NCBI GenBank assembly: GCA_964385055.1
Contig: CAYLMH010000040.1
Location: 1-11,946, forward strand
Reading direction: 5' to 3'
Source of the DNA: JACRPI01 sp964385055
GTDB lineage: Archaea > Nanobdellota > Nanobdellia > Woesearchaeales > DSVV01
Length of the DNA: 11,946 nt
In this document: positions 1 to 5,886 of the stretch, one piece after another
Numbering within the stretch: the stretch's first letter is position 1
Layout of the letters: every line of letters begins with the position of its first letter
Notes under the pieces: generated by a model
The model's database searches: none
What the model was told of the DNA's origin: nothing
What the model saw: only the letters and a program-made list of their open reading frames with translations
Program-made: the position numbers and the translations under genes

Positions 1-11
1 CCAATGGAAAC

Positions 12-20
12 CTATATAAG
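12..20 (+). promoter_or_regulatory. TATA box, probable promoter of the membrane-protein gene at 106
   Basis: The sequence CTATATAAG is preceded by GAAAC, a plausible BRE. Initiation about 25 nt downstream (near 40) would leave a leader of about 65 nt, consistent with this gene having a Shine-Dalgarno site rather than being leaderless. The leader holds a weak TCCAT/ATGGA hairpin (40-44 with 53-57). The call rests on sequence match and spacing only. Confidence 0.45.
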
Positions 21-92
21 CACTGCATTTCTCCATTTTTCCATAGTTTTTGATGGATTATTGATGCGATAGAATTAATACGAAAATATATT

Positions 93-98
93 GGAGGG
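93..98 (+). promoter_or_regulatory. Shine-Dalgarno site GGAGGG fixing the start at 106
   Basis: GGAGGG lies seven bases before the ATG at 106. The frame is open upstream to a TTG at 91, but that codon directly abuts this site, so a start there would bury the ribosome-binding site inside the coding region. The ATG at 106 is therefore preferred. Confidence 0.75.
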
Positions 99-105
99 AT
101 TATAT

Positions 106-747
106 ATGAAATCAAATAGCGTTTATTGTTTTTTAGTGCTTGTCCTCTTACTGGGCATGGCAACATTGACTGATTTATTGGTCTACACCACATACGGTCC
201 TGAATTCTTCATGACTGCACTCTTTGTTTTAGTGACGTTACTAGTTTTGAGCATTTTCTTGTTTTCCAGCACGTTGGGAAGTCTCTTTAGTCTGGGTGTG
301 TTTTCCATTACAATCCTGACTGGATTGTTCTCCTTCCAACGCTTGTTTCCGGAACAGCTCTGGCTCCTTGCATTATTGCTTGTTGTGGGTATCTTCGGAT
401 TTATCGGCACATTGCTTGCATGCACCTGCTCCAGCGCTTGTAAAAAAGAAAAATGCAGTGGGGGAACTTGCGGCAGCGCAGTAAAAACAACAGGTGCTCC
501 TGCACCAATGGAATTTCCTTTCAAACCGCAGAAGAAACAAAAAGGAGCTGATGTTTCCACATATGACGTTGAAACCCCTGAAATGCAATCTCTCGCGCTC
601 ATGGAATCCCTTGAAGCAATGAAAAATGCAGAAAAGGAAACACTTGGGGACGATGAGTTTGTAGAACTTGACGACATCGAAAAAATGATGACGACAAAAC
701 GCGCTCCTGCGAAAAAAGCAAACGGCAGAAAGAAAAGCAAGAAATAA
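106..747 (+). CDS. Predicted four-segment membrane protein with Cys cluster and Lys-rich C-terminal tail
   Basis: The product is 213 aa and I do not recognise the family. Hydrophobic segments lie at about 7-25, 33-54, 57-75 and 85-107. They are followed directly by a cysteine cluster (C106, C108, C112, C117, C122) mixed with lysines, then a polar tail. The tail is Pro/Lys-rich at 130-146, has an acidic helical part at about 155-195 and ends in a strongly basic stretch (195-213, many Lys/Arg). The likely location is the cytoplasmic membrane, with the basic tail probably inside by the positive-inside rule. The Cys group could bind metal or carry lipid, which is a guess. A TATA box sits near 15, an SD site precedes the start, and a U-rich tract follows the stop. 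The downstream small gene is in the same direction 26 nt away but seems to have its own TATA-like element. Confidence 0.8.
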   Translation: MKSNSVYCFLVLVLLLGMATLTDLLVYTTYGPEFFMTALFVLVTLLVLSIFLFSSTLGSLFSLGVFSITILTGLFSFQRLFPEQLWLLALLLVVGIFGFIGTLLACTCSSACKKEKCSGGTCGSAVKTTGAPAPMEFPFKPQKKQKGADVSTYDVETPEMQSLALMESLEAMKNAEKETLGDDEFVELDDIEKMMTTKRAPAKKANGRKKSKK

Positions 748-750
748 ATT
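741..750 (+). promoter_or_regulatory. Possible TATA element for the small gene at 774
   Basis: GAAATAAATT straddles the stop codon of the upstream gene and centres about 28 nt before the ATG at 774. That is the spacing expected for a leaderless archaeal transcript. No Shine-Dalgarno sequence precedes 774; the bases before it are almost all T. Confidence 0.3.
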
Positions 751-757
751 CTTGTAC

Positions 758-773
758 TTTTTTCTTCTTTTTT
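758..773 (+). terminator. U-rich tract, possible archaeal terminator
   Basis: Runs of 6, 2 and 6 T separated by single C residues lie 11 nt after the stop codon of the membrane-protein gene and touch the next start codon. Archaeal RNA polymerase often terminates at U-tracts without a hairpin. The position fits, but there is no direct proof. Confidence 0.4.
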
Positions 774-1127
774 ATGACCTCTTCACCTTCTTATGCTTAT
801 AGTCCGTTTGAGATAGTTGATGCTTCTACTGTTTTTCTGTATTCTGGAATATTGGGTAAATATCTGGATGAAAGAATCCTACACAAGAACATTGCGGATT
901 CCCAACGAGCAGGAAAATGGGTGCCTATCTCTGGTCCTTTTTCTGATGTTGCTGATCATGTTCTTGATTATGGAACACAGACTGTTCTACAAGGAGAAGC
1001 GCTGGAGGAATTTGTTCTTCGGCAACTTGCAAGAAGAAACCTTGTTATTCAAGAGGGAACTGACTATTATTTTGCACCACTTGTGATCGAAAGAGTTGTT
1101 GAGAAATATAGAGTTTGGTTTCATTAG
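774..1127 (+). CDS. Small hypothetical protein, 117 aa
   Basis: I do not recognise this protein. It has no signal peptide or membrane segment and no cysteine. The composition looks like a small folded soluble protein: aromatic-rich N-terminus, a Gly/Lys stretch near 25-31, an amphipathic helix at about 72-89 (EALEEFVLRQLARRN) and a C-terminal segment ending YRVWFH. The ATG at 774 follows a T-run with no SD site and would be read as a leaderless message from a TATA-like element near 745. An alternative frame inside it (817-1086) is a shadow with implausible composition. It is convergent with lspA, with a strong hairpin between them. That it is coding is supported by length and composition only. 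Confidence 0.6.
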   Translation: MTSSPSYAYSPFEIVDASTVFLYSGILGKYLDERILHKNIADSQRAGKWVPISGPFSDVADHVLDYGTQTVLQGEALEEFVLRQLARRNLVIQEGTDYYFAPLVIERVVEKYRVWFH

Positions 1128-1214
1128 AGGTTCTACTTTTATTCGCCTTACATTCCATTAGAATTCCTAATCATTTTTTTATAATCTTTAGTATTTTTAC
1201 AAACTCAAAAATAC

Positions 1215-1234
1215 CCCATTGCTGCGGCAATGGG
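1215..1234. terminator. 8-bp perfect hairpin between convergent genes
   Basis: CCCATTGC (1215-1222) and GCAATGGG (1227-1234) are perfect inverted repeats around the tetraloop TGCG. The hairpin lies between the 3' ends of the + strand gene ending at 1127 and lspA, which ends at 1283 on the minus strand. It could protect or define the 3' ends of both transcripts. There is no U-run right after it on either strand, so it is not a bacterial-type intrinsic terminator. Confidence 0.5.
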
Positions 1235-1282
1235 TCCCCCTGACACTAAAAGGACTTTGCTGGTGCGTGTTTTGAGAGAGGG

Positions 1283-1765
1283 TTAAGCAATTTTTTCTTG
1301 TTTATTATTTTCTTCTTTCTCTTCTTTCCAAACTATAATAATTAAGAGAATTGCAGCGATTGTAATTGCACTATCTGCGATATTAAAGATTGGCCAGATT
1401 TGTACATTAATGAAATCCGTGACTGTGCCATATTGCAGACGGTCAACAAGATTTCCTGCTGTGCCTCCAAGAATTAACGCAGCTGCTGTTCGATATTGAA
1501 GCGGTATTTTTTTGTAGAAAATAAAGATTCCAATGATGACAAGCACTGCAATAATTGTGAGCAGGAAAGAGTAATTTGTCAGCATACTAAAACTCGCGCC
1601 AGTATTTGTCGCGTGCGTGAAATAAAGAACGTTTGGAATGATTTCAATAGAAGTTCCTTCTTTGATTTGCGTTCTGACAAGGATTTTCGTGATTTGATCT
1701 ACTGATAGCACTAATAAAGAAATAAGAAAGAACATGCTTGTGGGTAATGACCAGCTATATTTCAT
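1283..1765 (-). CDS. lspA: Signal peptidase II (prolipoprotein signal peptidase)
   Basis: The product is 160 aa, the usual size for LspA, a membrane aspartyl protease that cleaves lipoprotein signal peptides just before the lipidated Cys. Four hydrophobic segments are visible at about 7-24, 62-83, 90-106 and 130-146. Family motifs are present: SVDQITK with D23, NTGASFS near 54-60, GGTAGNLVDR with catalytic D108, and FNIADS with catalytic D131. The tail is highly charged. The frame is open far upstream to 1939, but that part runs through the tRNA and carries no family sequence. The ATG at 1765 lies about 26 nt from a TATA box at 1787-1794, so a leaderless transcript is likely. LspA is a bacterial hallmark and uncommon in archaea, which suggests ancient transfer. 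A candidate substrate, a lipoprotein with Cys20, is encoded at 9462-10286. Confidence 0.92.
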   Translation of the reverse strand: MKYSWSLPTSMFFLISLLVLSVDQITKILVRTQIKEGTSIEIIPNVLYFTHATNTGASFSMLTNYSFLLTIIAVLVIIGIFIFYKKIPLQYRTAAALILGGTAGNLVDRLQYGTVTDFINVQIWPIFNIADSAITIAAILLIIIVWKEEKEENNKQEKIA

Positions 1766-1785
1766 TCTCTTTGCTGAATGGATGT

Positions 1786-1795
1786 GTTTTATATG
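1786..1795 (-). promoter_or_regulatory. TATA box of lspA
   Basis: On the minus strand this reads CATATAAAAC, centred about 26 nt upstream of the ATG at 1765. It supports that start and shows lspA is transcribed separately from the tRNA behind it. Confidence 0.55.
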
Positions 1796-1839
1796 TCTTT
1801 TTGTTGCAAAAGATTTATATTTGTCATGAGAATAATGAA

Positions 1840-1959
1840 CGGGGAGGGCGGGACTTGAACCCGCACAAGCTCCGTTGGCGGAACTTAAAGGATCTCTGAA
1901 GCCTTTAGTGACCCTAAAGGTTTCATCAGTCCTTCGCAATACCGTTATGCGACCTCACC
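1840..1959 (-). tRNA. Intron-containing class II tRNA gene; anticodon GAU by canonical splicing, Ser-like body
   Basis: The minus strand folds as a tRNA. The 5' acceptor GGTGAGG (1953-1959) faces CCTCCCC (1841-1847), with one mismatch at 3-70 (T and C). The D arm is GCA/TGC with GG in its loop. The anticodon stem is AAGGA/TCCTT (1930-1934 with 1888-1892). The variable arm is 23 nt with an 8-bp stem (AAGTTCCG with CGGAGCTT, one G-T pair, loop CCAA). The T arm is GCGGG-TTCAAGT-CCCGC. The discriminator is G73, and CCA is not encoded. A 30-nt intron lies at the standard 37/38 position; splicing it gives loop CTGATGA, anticodon GAU (isoleucine). The long variable arm and G73 are instead serine features. 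A noncanonical splice three bases earlier would give GGA (Ser), but no bulge-helix-bulge supports it. Amino-acid identity is unresolved, and a degenerate gene is possible. Confidence 0.8.
1894..1923 (-). other. tRNA intron with canonical bulge-helix-bulge
   Basis: The central 4-bp helix is CTGA (exon side, 1926-1929) with TCAG (1896-1899). Three-base bulges flank it: TGA on the 5' side (1923-1925) and AGA on the 3' side (1893-1895). The exon helix is AAGGA/TCCTT, and the intron helix contains the 7-bp stem CCTTTAG/CTAAAGG with loop GGTCA. Cleavage after the second base of each bulge removes 30 nt. This layout is the recognition signal of the archaeal tRNA splicing endonuclease and is among the best evidence that the genome is archaeal. 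Confidence 0.8.
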
Positions 1960-1981
1960 AATTTTTCTATCTTTTTTTCAG

Positions 1982-1990
1982 AATAAACTA
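1982..1990 (-). promoter_or_regulatory. TATA-like element upstream of the tRNA
   Basis: The minus strand reads TAGTTTATT, 23-31 nt upstream of the tRNA 5' end at 1959. The spacing suits an archaeal tRNA promoter. The match is moderate. Confidence 0.35.
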
Positions 1991-2011
1991 ACTAATACAA
2001 GTATCGACGAC

Positions 2012-2094
2012 TTTTCCGAAAATATTTGAAGAATTTGCTTTATTTTTTCGGAACATTCGAAAGATTTTCGGTATAATTGGTTTTTCCCGAAAAG
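2012..2094. repeat. Cluster of short TTTTC-(C)-GAAAA dyads
   Basis: Within about 85 bp of AT-rich intergenic DNA there is TTTTCCGAAAA (2012-2022), TTTTTTCGGAA (2043-2053), TTCGAA (2056-2061), TTTTCGG (2065-2071) and TTTTTCCCGAAAA (2081-2093). All are variants of a TTTTC-n-GAAAA or TTCGGAA core. The stretch 1960-2125 has no gene; it lies between the end of the mobile-domain gene and the tRNA promoter. Whether these are protein sites or 3'-end structures is unknown. Confidence 0.35.
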
Positions 2095-2125
2095 TTTACG
2101 GATATGGCGAAAGAAGAATTAGAAT

Positions 2126-3535
2126 TTATTTGAGTTTTTTACCATCAAGTAAATGGATTTCTCCCTTCTCTGCATTTAATTTTATCATCTGTCCGTCACG
2201 AAGAATAGAAGTTGCATCTTTTACTCCAACAATACACGGTTTTCCTAATTCTCGACTTACAATCGCTGCGTGACTTGTGATTCCCCCACGATTGGTAATA
2301 ATCCCTGCTGCAATCGCCATCGCAGGAAGGAAATCAGGCGCTGTTTCTGGCGCAACAAGAATATCTCCTAGCTTCATCTTCTTAATATCATCTGGAAGAA
2401 TAATTATCTTTACTAAACCCTCAACAACACCCTTACACGCAGGCATTCCTCTTAGTGGAAAAACACTTTCTTTTGTCGTTGATATAAAAGATGAGAGCAC
2501 TCTATCCAGTTCTTTTCCAACAAGAATTATTTCTCTCTCATTTTCAGAAAAAACCCCCAGCTTGTTTTTTCTAGGAGAAATATTTGTGACTGAAAATGTT
2601 GAAGGATCTTGAAGCGCAGCGAAAAGTTCCTGGAAACTGAACCAGATATATTCTCCTTCATTAAGACCAAGTGTTTTGTTCACTTCCAATAAAGTAGGTG
2701 TTGCGTAATATTGCAAAATTCCTGATGTTTCTGCCATGTTTGTTCGCGCAAACGCAGCGATAGACGCAAGCGAAACATACCATTGAATGATTTGAGGAAG
2801 CTGTTCTTTGTTTGTTTCTGAACTACTTATTTTTATTTGGTTTTGAGAAGAGAGAAGACTTTTTTTCGCAAGAAATTCTTCATATGAATATGGTTTTCCT
2901 ACAAAGTGATGCATACCACAAAAGATAAACCTATTTATGTGTTGCTGCACTTTTTGCGCAAGTGCTGGATTTTGCTTCATGAGTTCTTCAAATGCGTTAT
3001 ATGAAAGATCATGTTCGGAAAGAATCTTATGTAATGCACACGCTTCTTCCACTTGCTGTACTGCATGCGGCTTTCTTACAAGACAAATCTGCTTGAGCAC
3101 TTCTTCTTCAGAGCAGTTGAGACTGCTTGAGAGCTCTTTTATCTTTTGTGTGAGAAAATCATCCATGGCAAGAAAGAAAATCCATGGATTTCCAATCTCT
3201 TTGTACGCATCGTAAATAGTTTTCATCTTTTGATCAAGAGGACCTGAAACATTTTGGATATTATGCACTGCGTTTTTTGCAACAGCGTCGACCCATTTTT
3301 GTAACTCTTCTAAGAAAATAAAATCTCCTTCTTTCTCTTGAATGAATTTTGAAAGCAGAGCAACATCATTTTTCCGAACATACGAATGACCATGAAGCAT
3401 CAGATATTTTCCAGAGAAATTTGGTGCAGCAAAAGGAAATTTGTTGTTATTTGTCCAATTATCCCAAAGACATGCGCACAGTGTCGGCGCTACCCATTGC
3501 CCAAGATAATACCAATCGTTTTTGTTGAGTGTCAT
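2126..3535 (-). CDS. Orphan PEP-utilising mobile (phosphohistidine) domain protein
   Basis: The product is 469 aa. The C-terminal part (about 362-463) is a PEP-utilising enzyme mobile domain. It has GMPACKGVVEG at 363-373, GDILVAPETAPDFLPA at 390-405 and the signature GGITSHAAIVSRELGKPC at 417-434, whose H422 is the residue phosphorylated in PEP synthase, PPDK and rifampin phosphotransferase. The preceding 360 residues are helical and unfamiliar; the part around 255-310 (FARTNMAETSGIL and following) may match the spacer found in other orphan members. No ATP-grasp nucleotide-binding domain or PEP/pyruvate TIM barrel is present, so this is not a complete synthase. It may need a partner or may have become regulatory. 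It follows the HTH gene by 19 nt in the same direction, so the two probably share an operon. No strong SD precedes the ATG at 3535. Confidence 0.8.
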   Translation of the reverse strand: MTLNKNDWYYLGQWVAPTLCACLWDNWTNNNKFPFAAPNFSGKYLMLHGHSYVRKNDVALLSKFIQEKEGDFIFLEELQKWVDAVAKNAVHNIQNVSGPLDQKMKTIYDAYKEIGNPWIFFLAMDDFLTQKIKELSSSLNCSEEEVLKQICLVRKPHAVQQVEEACALHKILSEHDLSYNAFEELMKQNPALAQKVQQHINRFIFCGMHHFVGKPYSYEEFLAKKSLLSSQNQIKISSSETNKEQLPQIIQWYVSLASIAAFARTNMAETSGILQYYATPTLLEVNKTLGLNEGEYIWFSFQELFAALQDPSTFSVTNISPRKNKLGVFSENEREIILVGKELDRVLSSFISTTKESVFPLRGMPACKGVVEGLVKIIILPDDIKKMKLGDILVAPETAPDFLPAMAIAAGIITNRGGITSHAAIVSRELGKPCIVGVKDATSILRDGQMIKLNAEKGEIHLLDGKKLK

Positions 3536-3554
3536 TTTTGCCCTTTACAAAATG

Positions 3555-4046
3555 CTAAGCAACTTCTCCTGCATATTTAGTTATGAGTTGGTCTAATCCA
3601 TTTAACATTTCCAACTTTCCCAATCTATCTGCTCCTTTGAAAGCCAAATCTATCTCCGTAAAATATGGTTGGAGTATGTTCTCATATTTTGTATAAGCTG
3701 ATGTTATTTCAGCTAATTTCCGTTCTAAAGATTCTAGCTCTCTTCTCTTTGTTTCAACAGTAATATTTTCTGTCATAAAAAAACGTGGAACATACAGCTC
3801 TGCCGGTTGTCGTGTGGCATATTGAGTAAGGAACAAGAGATCTGCAGGGCTTTCTAATAAGTCATATATCTTTTCTGCTACAATTGCAGGAGTACATATA
3901 TGTGCATGGAGGCGTGCGCTCAAAGTACCGGAAATCATTCCTAACTGTCTTGCAAGTTCTTTACAACTCATTCTTCTTTCAGACAATACTTGAAGGATAG
4001 CTTCTCTTCCTTCTTTAGTAAGAAAATATGATTGAGTTGCCTTCAT
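3555..4046 (-). CDS. Small HTH transcriptional regulator, first gene of a two-gene operon
   Basis: The product is 163 aa. The N-terminal part contains a helix-turn-helix at about 26-47 (SCKELARQLGMISGTLSARL), resembling Xre/Cro or MarR-like folds. Residues 55-66 continue as a helix (VAEKIYDLLESP). A charged coiled-coil-like region spans about 97-122 (RRELESLERKLAEITSAYTK) and could drive dimerisation, and the C-terminus is helical. I cannot assign a family. Its ATG at 4046 lies about 28 nt from a TATA-like AATATATT embedded in an inverted repeat, so binding there would block its own promoter. Autoregulation is therefore plausible but inferred. Downstream, 19 nt away, is the PEP mobile-domain gene, its likely operon partner. 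Divergently transcribed is a TrmB-like regulator. Confidence 0.8.
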   Translation of the reverse strand: MKATQSYFLTKEGREAILQVLSERRMSCKELARQLGMISGTLSARLHAHICTPAIVAEKIYDLLESPADLLFLTQYATRQPAELYVPRFFMTENITVETKRRELESLERKLAEITSAYTKYENILQPYFTEIDLAFKGADRLGKLEMLNGLDQLITKYAGEVA

Positions 4047-4065
4047 AAAATCACTGTTGAGTAGT

Positions 4066-4083
4066 ACAATATATTAATATTGT
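4066..4083. promoter_or_regulatory. Candidate operator overlapping the HTH-gene TATA box
   Basis: ACAATAT and ATATTGT form a 7-bp perfect inverted repeat with spacer ATTA, in the 97-bp gap between two divergent regulator genes. On the minus strand it contains AATATATT, 25-32 nt from the start at 4046, so it doubles as the TATA region of that gene. A regulator bound here would repress the HTH/mobile-domain operon. Confidence 0.5.
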
Positions 4084-4112
4084 GCTCCCCTAAGTGGGAC
4101 ACAAAACGATAC

Positions 4113-4122
4113 CATTAAATAA
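4113..4122 (+). promoter_or_regulatory. TATA box of the TrmB-like gene
   Basis: CATTAAATAA is centred about 26 nt before the ATG at 4144. No SD site is present, so the message is probably leaderless. Confidence 0.55.
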
Positions 4123-4143
4123 AAGAGAACGAATCTTACTTTT

Positions 4144-4905
4144 ATGAACACCGCAATCCTTGAAGAAATAGGACTTACTCCCGGGGAAATCAAAACGTAC
4201 CTTGCACTTCTCAAAATGGGAACAAGCTCCACTGGACCAATTGCAAAAGAATCGCAAGTTTCTCGTTCCAAATTATATAGTATTTTGGACAAGCTTGAGA
4301 AAAAAGGACTTGCATCGCATATTGAAAAGAATGGGACAACGTATTTTCAAGCAGTAGAACCTGCAAAGATTAAAGATTACTTAAAAAAGAAAGAGGAAGA
4401 ATTGCAAAAATTAGAAAAAGAATTTCAGACATTTCTTCCAACACTCGAAGCATTTCACAAAGAAAAGGCAACAGAAAAAGTCAGTGTTTATCAGGGTGCA
4501 AAAGGTCTTATTACAGCACATGAACATATTTATTTAAAACTCAAAAAAGGAGACACATATTATTATATGGGAATTCCTGCATTCCAACCACAACCACATC
4601 ATTTGTATTGGCAACGAGATCACGAACGGCGAATTAAGACAGGAATAAAATGCAGACTCTTGTTTAATAAAGATACTTCATCTGAAATTCTGAGAAATAG
4701 GAATAGTTACAAAGGGGCTGAAGCGCGACATATGCCTACCCCCATTAAGACTCCTGCAATGTTTTTGATATACAAAGACACTGTTGTTATTGCAACGCAA
4801 TATCCTGCTGTCCTTGCAATTGAAATAACAAGTCAAGAAGTAGCGAATTCGTTTAAAGCATATTTTGATGAATACTGGAAAAAGAGTGTTTCATTTAAGA
4901 AGTGA
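4144..4905 (+). CDS. TrmB-family transcriptional regulator
   Basis: The product is 253 aa, in the usual range for archaeal TrmB-like proteins. Residues about 4-72 form a winged helix: IGLTPGEIKTYLALLKMG is the typical first helix pair, then PIAKESQVSRSKLYSILDKL is the recognition part, with the wing at 54-70. Residues 76-105 are a Lys/Glu coiled coil, probably for dimerisation. Residues 110-250 are the effector-type domain, with VSVYQGAKGLITA, a GDTYYYMGIP strand, an R-rich segment (RDHERRIKTGIKCRLLF) and a final DEYWK helix. The C-terminal domain in relatives can bind sugars or other small ligands, but the ligand here is unknown. It is divergent from the HTH operon and overlaps the tail of the downstream zincin gene by 11 nt (4895-4905), tail to tail. 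Confidence 0.88.
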   Translation: MNTAILEEIGLTPGEIKTYLALLKMGTSSTGPIAKESQVSRSKLYSILDKLEKKGLASHIEKNGTTYFQAVEPAKIKDYLKKKEEELQKLEKEFQTFLPTLEAFHKEKATEKVSVYQGAKGLITAHEHIYLKLKKGDTYYYMGIPAFQPQPHHLYWQRDHERRIKTGIKCRLLFNKDTSSEILRNRNSYKGAEARHMPTPIKTPAMFLIYKDTVVIATQYPAVLAIEITSQEVANSFKAYFDEYWKKSVSFKK

Positions 4906-5725
4906 GTGTGACCACTCTTCCCACAATTTCTCCATACACATCAATAGCCTCTTTTCCCATCTTTAGTAATGTCTTTACAAAATTACTTGCGACATCATGC
5001 AACCCATTATTCGCTGGCTTCAAATCCAACGTGAAGTTTGCTTTGAGATTACCAATATTGTGTTTCATGATTGCTTCTATCCACGCAAATTCAAACGCAA
5101 ACGCCTTCGCTTCTTCGTCATGCGCATTCGATAGTGATGGCGTGAGCACATGCCCAATTTCGTGACCAACCACAATCATTACTTTATCTAAATCCGCACT
5201 CTTGACAAACACTTGCTTCGTTGGCTTGCTATTTATTGAAAATCCTTGTATGGAATCACTCCACATTCCGCCATTTTGTTCATGCACTTGTTTCATTTCT
5301 TCTTTGTTAAGAACACGGACAACAATATTGTCTGGGAAGTCTTTCCCTGTCGTGTGTTTGAACGTTTCTTTGACGAGGGATTCTATATCTGCTGCTGCTT
5401 CAATGAACTGTGTTTTTGGCCTGTATAATTTTAAGAAACCTTCTGTTGCATGGTATTCTTTTTTTCCTTGATTGGGAAAATAAGACGCTACTTTTTGATT
5501 ATAAGTAAAAGATGCAAGAGGAGAAGAGGCGTATGTTGTTTCTCTTCCCTCTTGTACTGGTTTGCTTGGGTTATACTCTTGAATAGACGCGATTGATGCT
5601 GTTGATGTGGTTTTATGGATGAGTGTGTCAATTGAAGAAGACTCAGAATGATACATTCTTGGTGTGTAGAGCGCTTGCGCTGTTTGGTATCCGCCAAATC
5701 TGCTTTGATATCCTTGGTTGTACAT
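4895..5725 (-). CDS. Predicted zincin metalloprotease with low-complexity N-terminus
   Basis: The product is 276 aa if read from the ATG at 5725; an in-frame GTG at 5734 would add three residues. No convincing SD precedes either. The zinc-binding motif HEIGH (H188, E189, H192) follows a hydrophobic strand (VMIVV). The conserved-looking acidic helix DEEAKAFAFEFAW (203-215) could supply the third, glutamate ligand in gluzincin fashion. The first 90 residues are rich in Tyr, Ser, Gln and Gly, apparently disordered, with no signal peptide or membrane segment, so the protein seems cytoplasmic unless exported another way. The middle part (105-180) is mixed alpha/beta. The substrate is unknown. The gene sits 161 nt downstream of the Gly/Tyr-rich small gene in the same direction, and its 3' end overlaps the TrmB-like gene. 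Confidence 0.72.
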   Translation of the reverse strand: MYNQGYQSRFGGYQTAQALYTPRMYHSESSSIDTLIHKTTSTASIASIQEYNPSKPVQEGRETTYASSPLASFTYNQKVASYFPNQGKKEYHATEGFLKLYRPKTQFIEAAADIESLVKETFKHTTGKDFPDNIVVRVLNKEEMKQVHEQNGGMWSDSIQGFSINSKPTKQVFVKSADLDKVMIVVGHEIGHVLTPSLSNAHDEEAKAFAFEFAWIEAIMKHNIGNLKANFTLDLKPANNGLHDVASNFVKTLLKMGKEAIDVYGEIVGRVVTLTS

Positions 5726-5886
5726 AGTGTTCACGTTTTTTCTCTTTAATCGCCTTACTTTCTTCTGAATCTCTCTTCATTCTTTTTTATTTTGTATTTT
5801 CTAATAAATGGATGAATTGTGTATGTGGACTTTACTGAGCGAATGTTTTTGGTAATGTGCGTGTCTTTTTTTTCTGAGTGTGTGAA

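Noticed and set aside
183..740. Long minus-strand open frame opposite the first membrane protein
   Set aside because: Antisense shadow: composition dominated by Ser/Phe/Cys runs; the + strand frame has an SD site, membrane segments and a charged tail.
1897..1926. Alternative tRNA intron giving anticodon GGA (serine)
   Set aside because: It would agree with the class II body, but no 4-bp central helix with 3-nt bulges can be drawn at those cut sites. It is kept only as an alternative to test.
1766..1939. N-terminal extension of lspA by 58 residues
   Set aside because: The frame is open, but it runs through the tRNA gene, and the added residues have no membrane or family character. A TATA box at 1786-1795 lies inside it.
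2126..3535. Complete PEP synthase or rifampin phosphotransferase
   Set aside because: Only the mobile His domain is recognisable; no ATP-grasp nucleotide-binding motifs and no TIM barrel, and the gene is far too short for PEP synthase.
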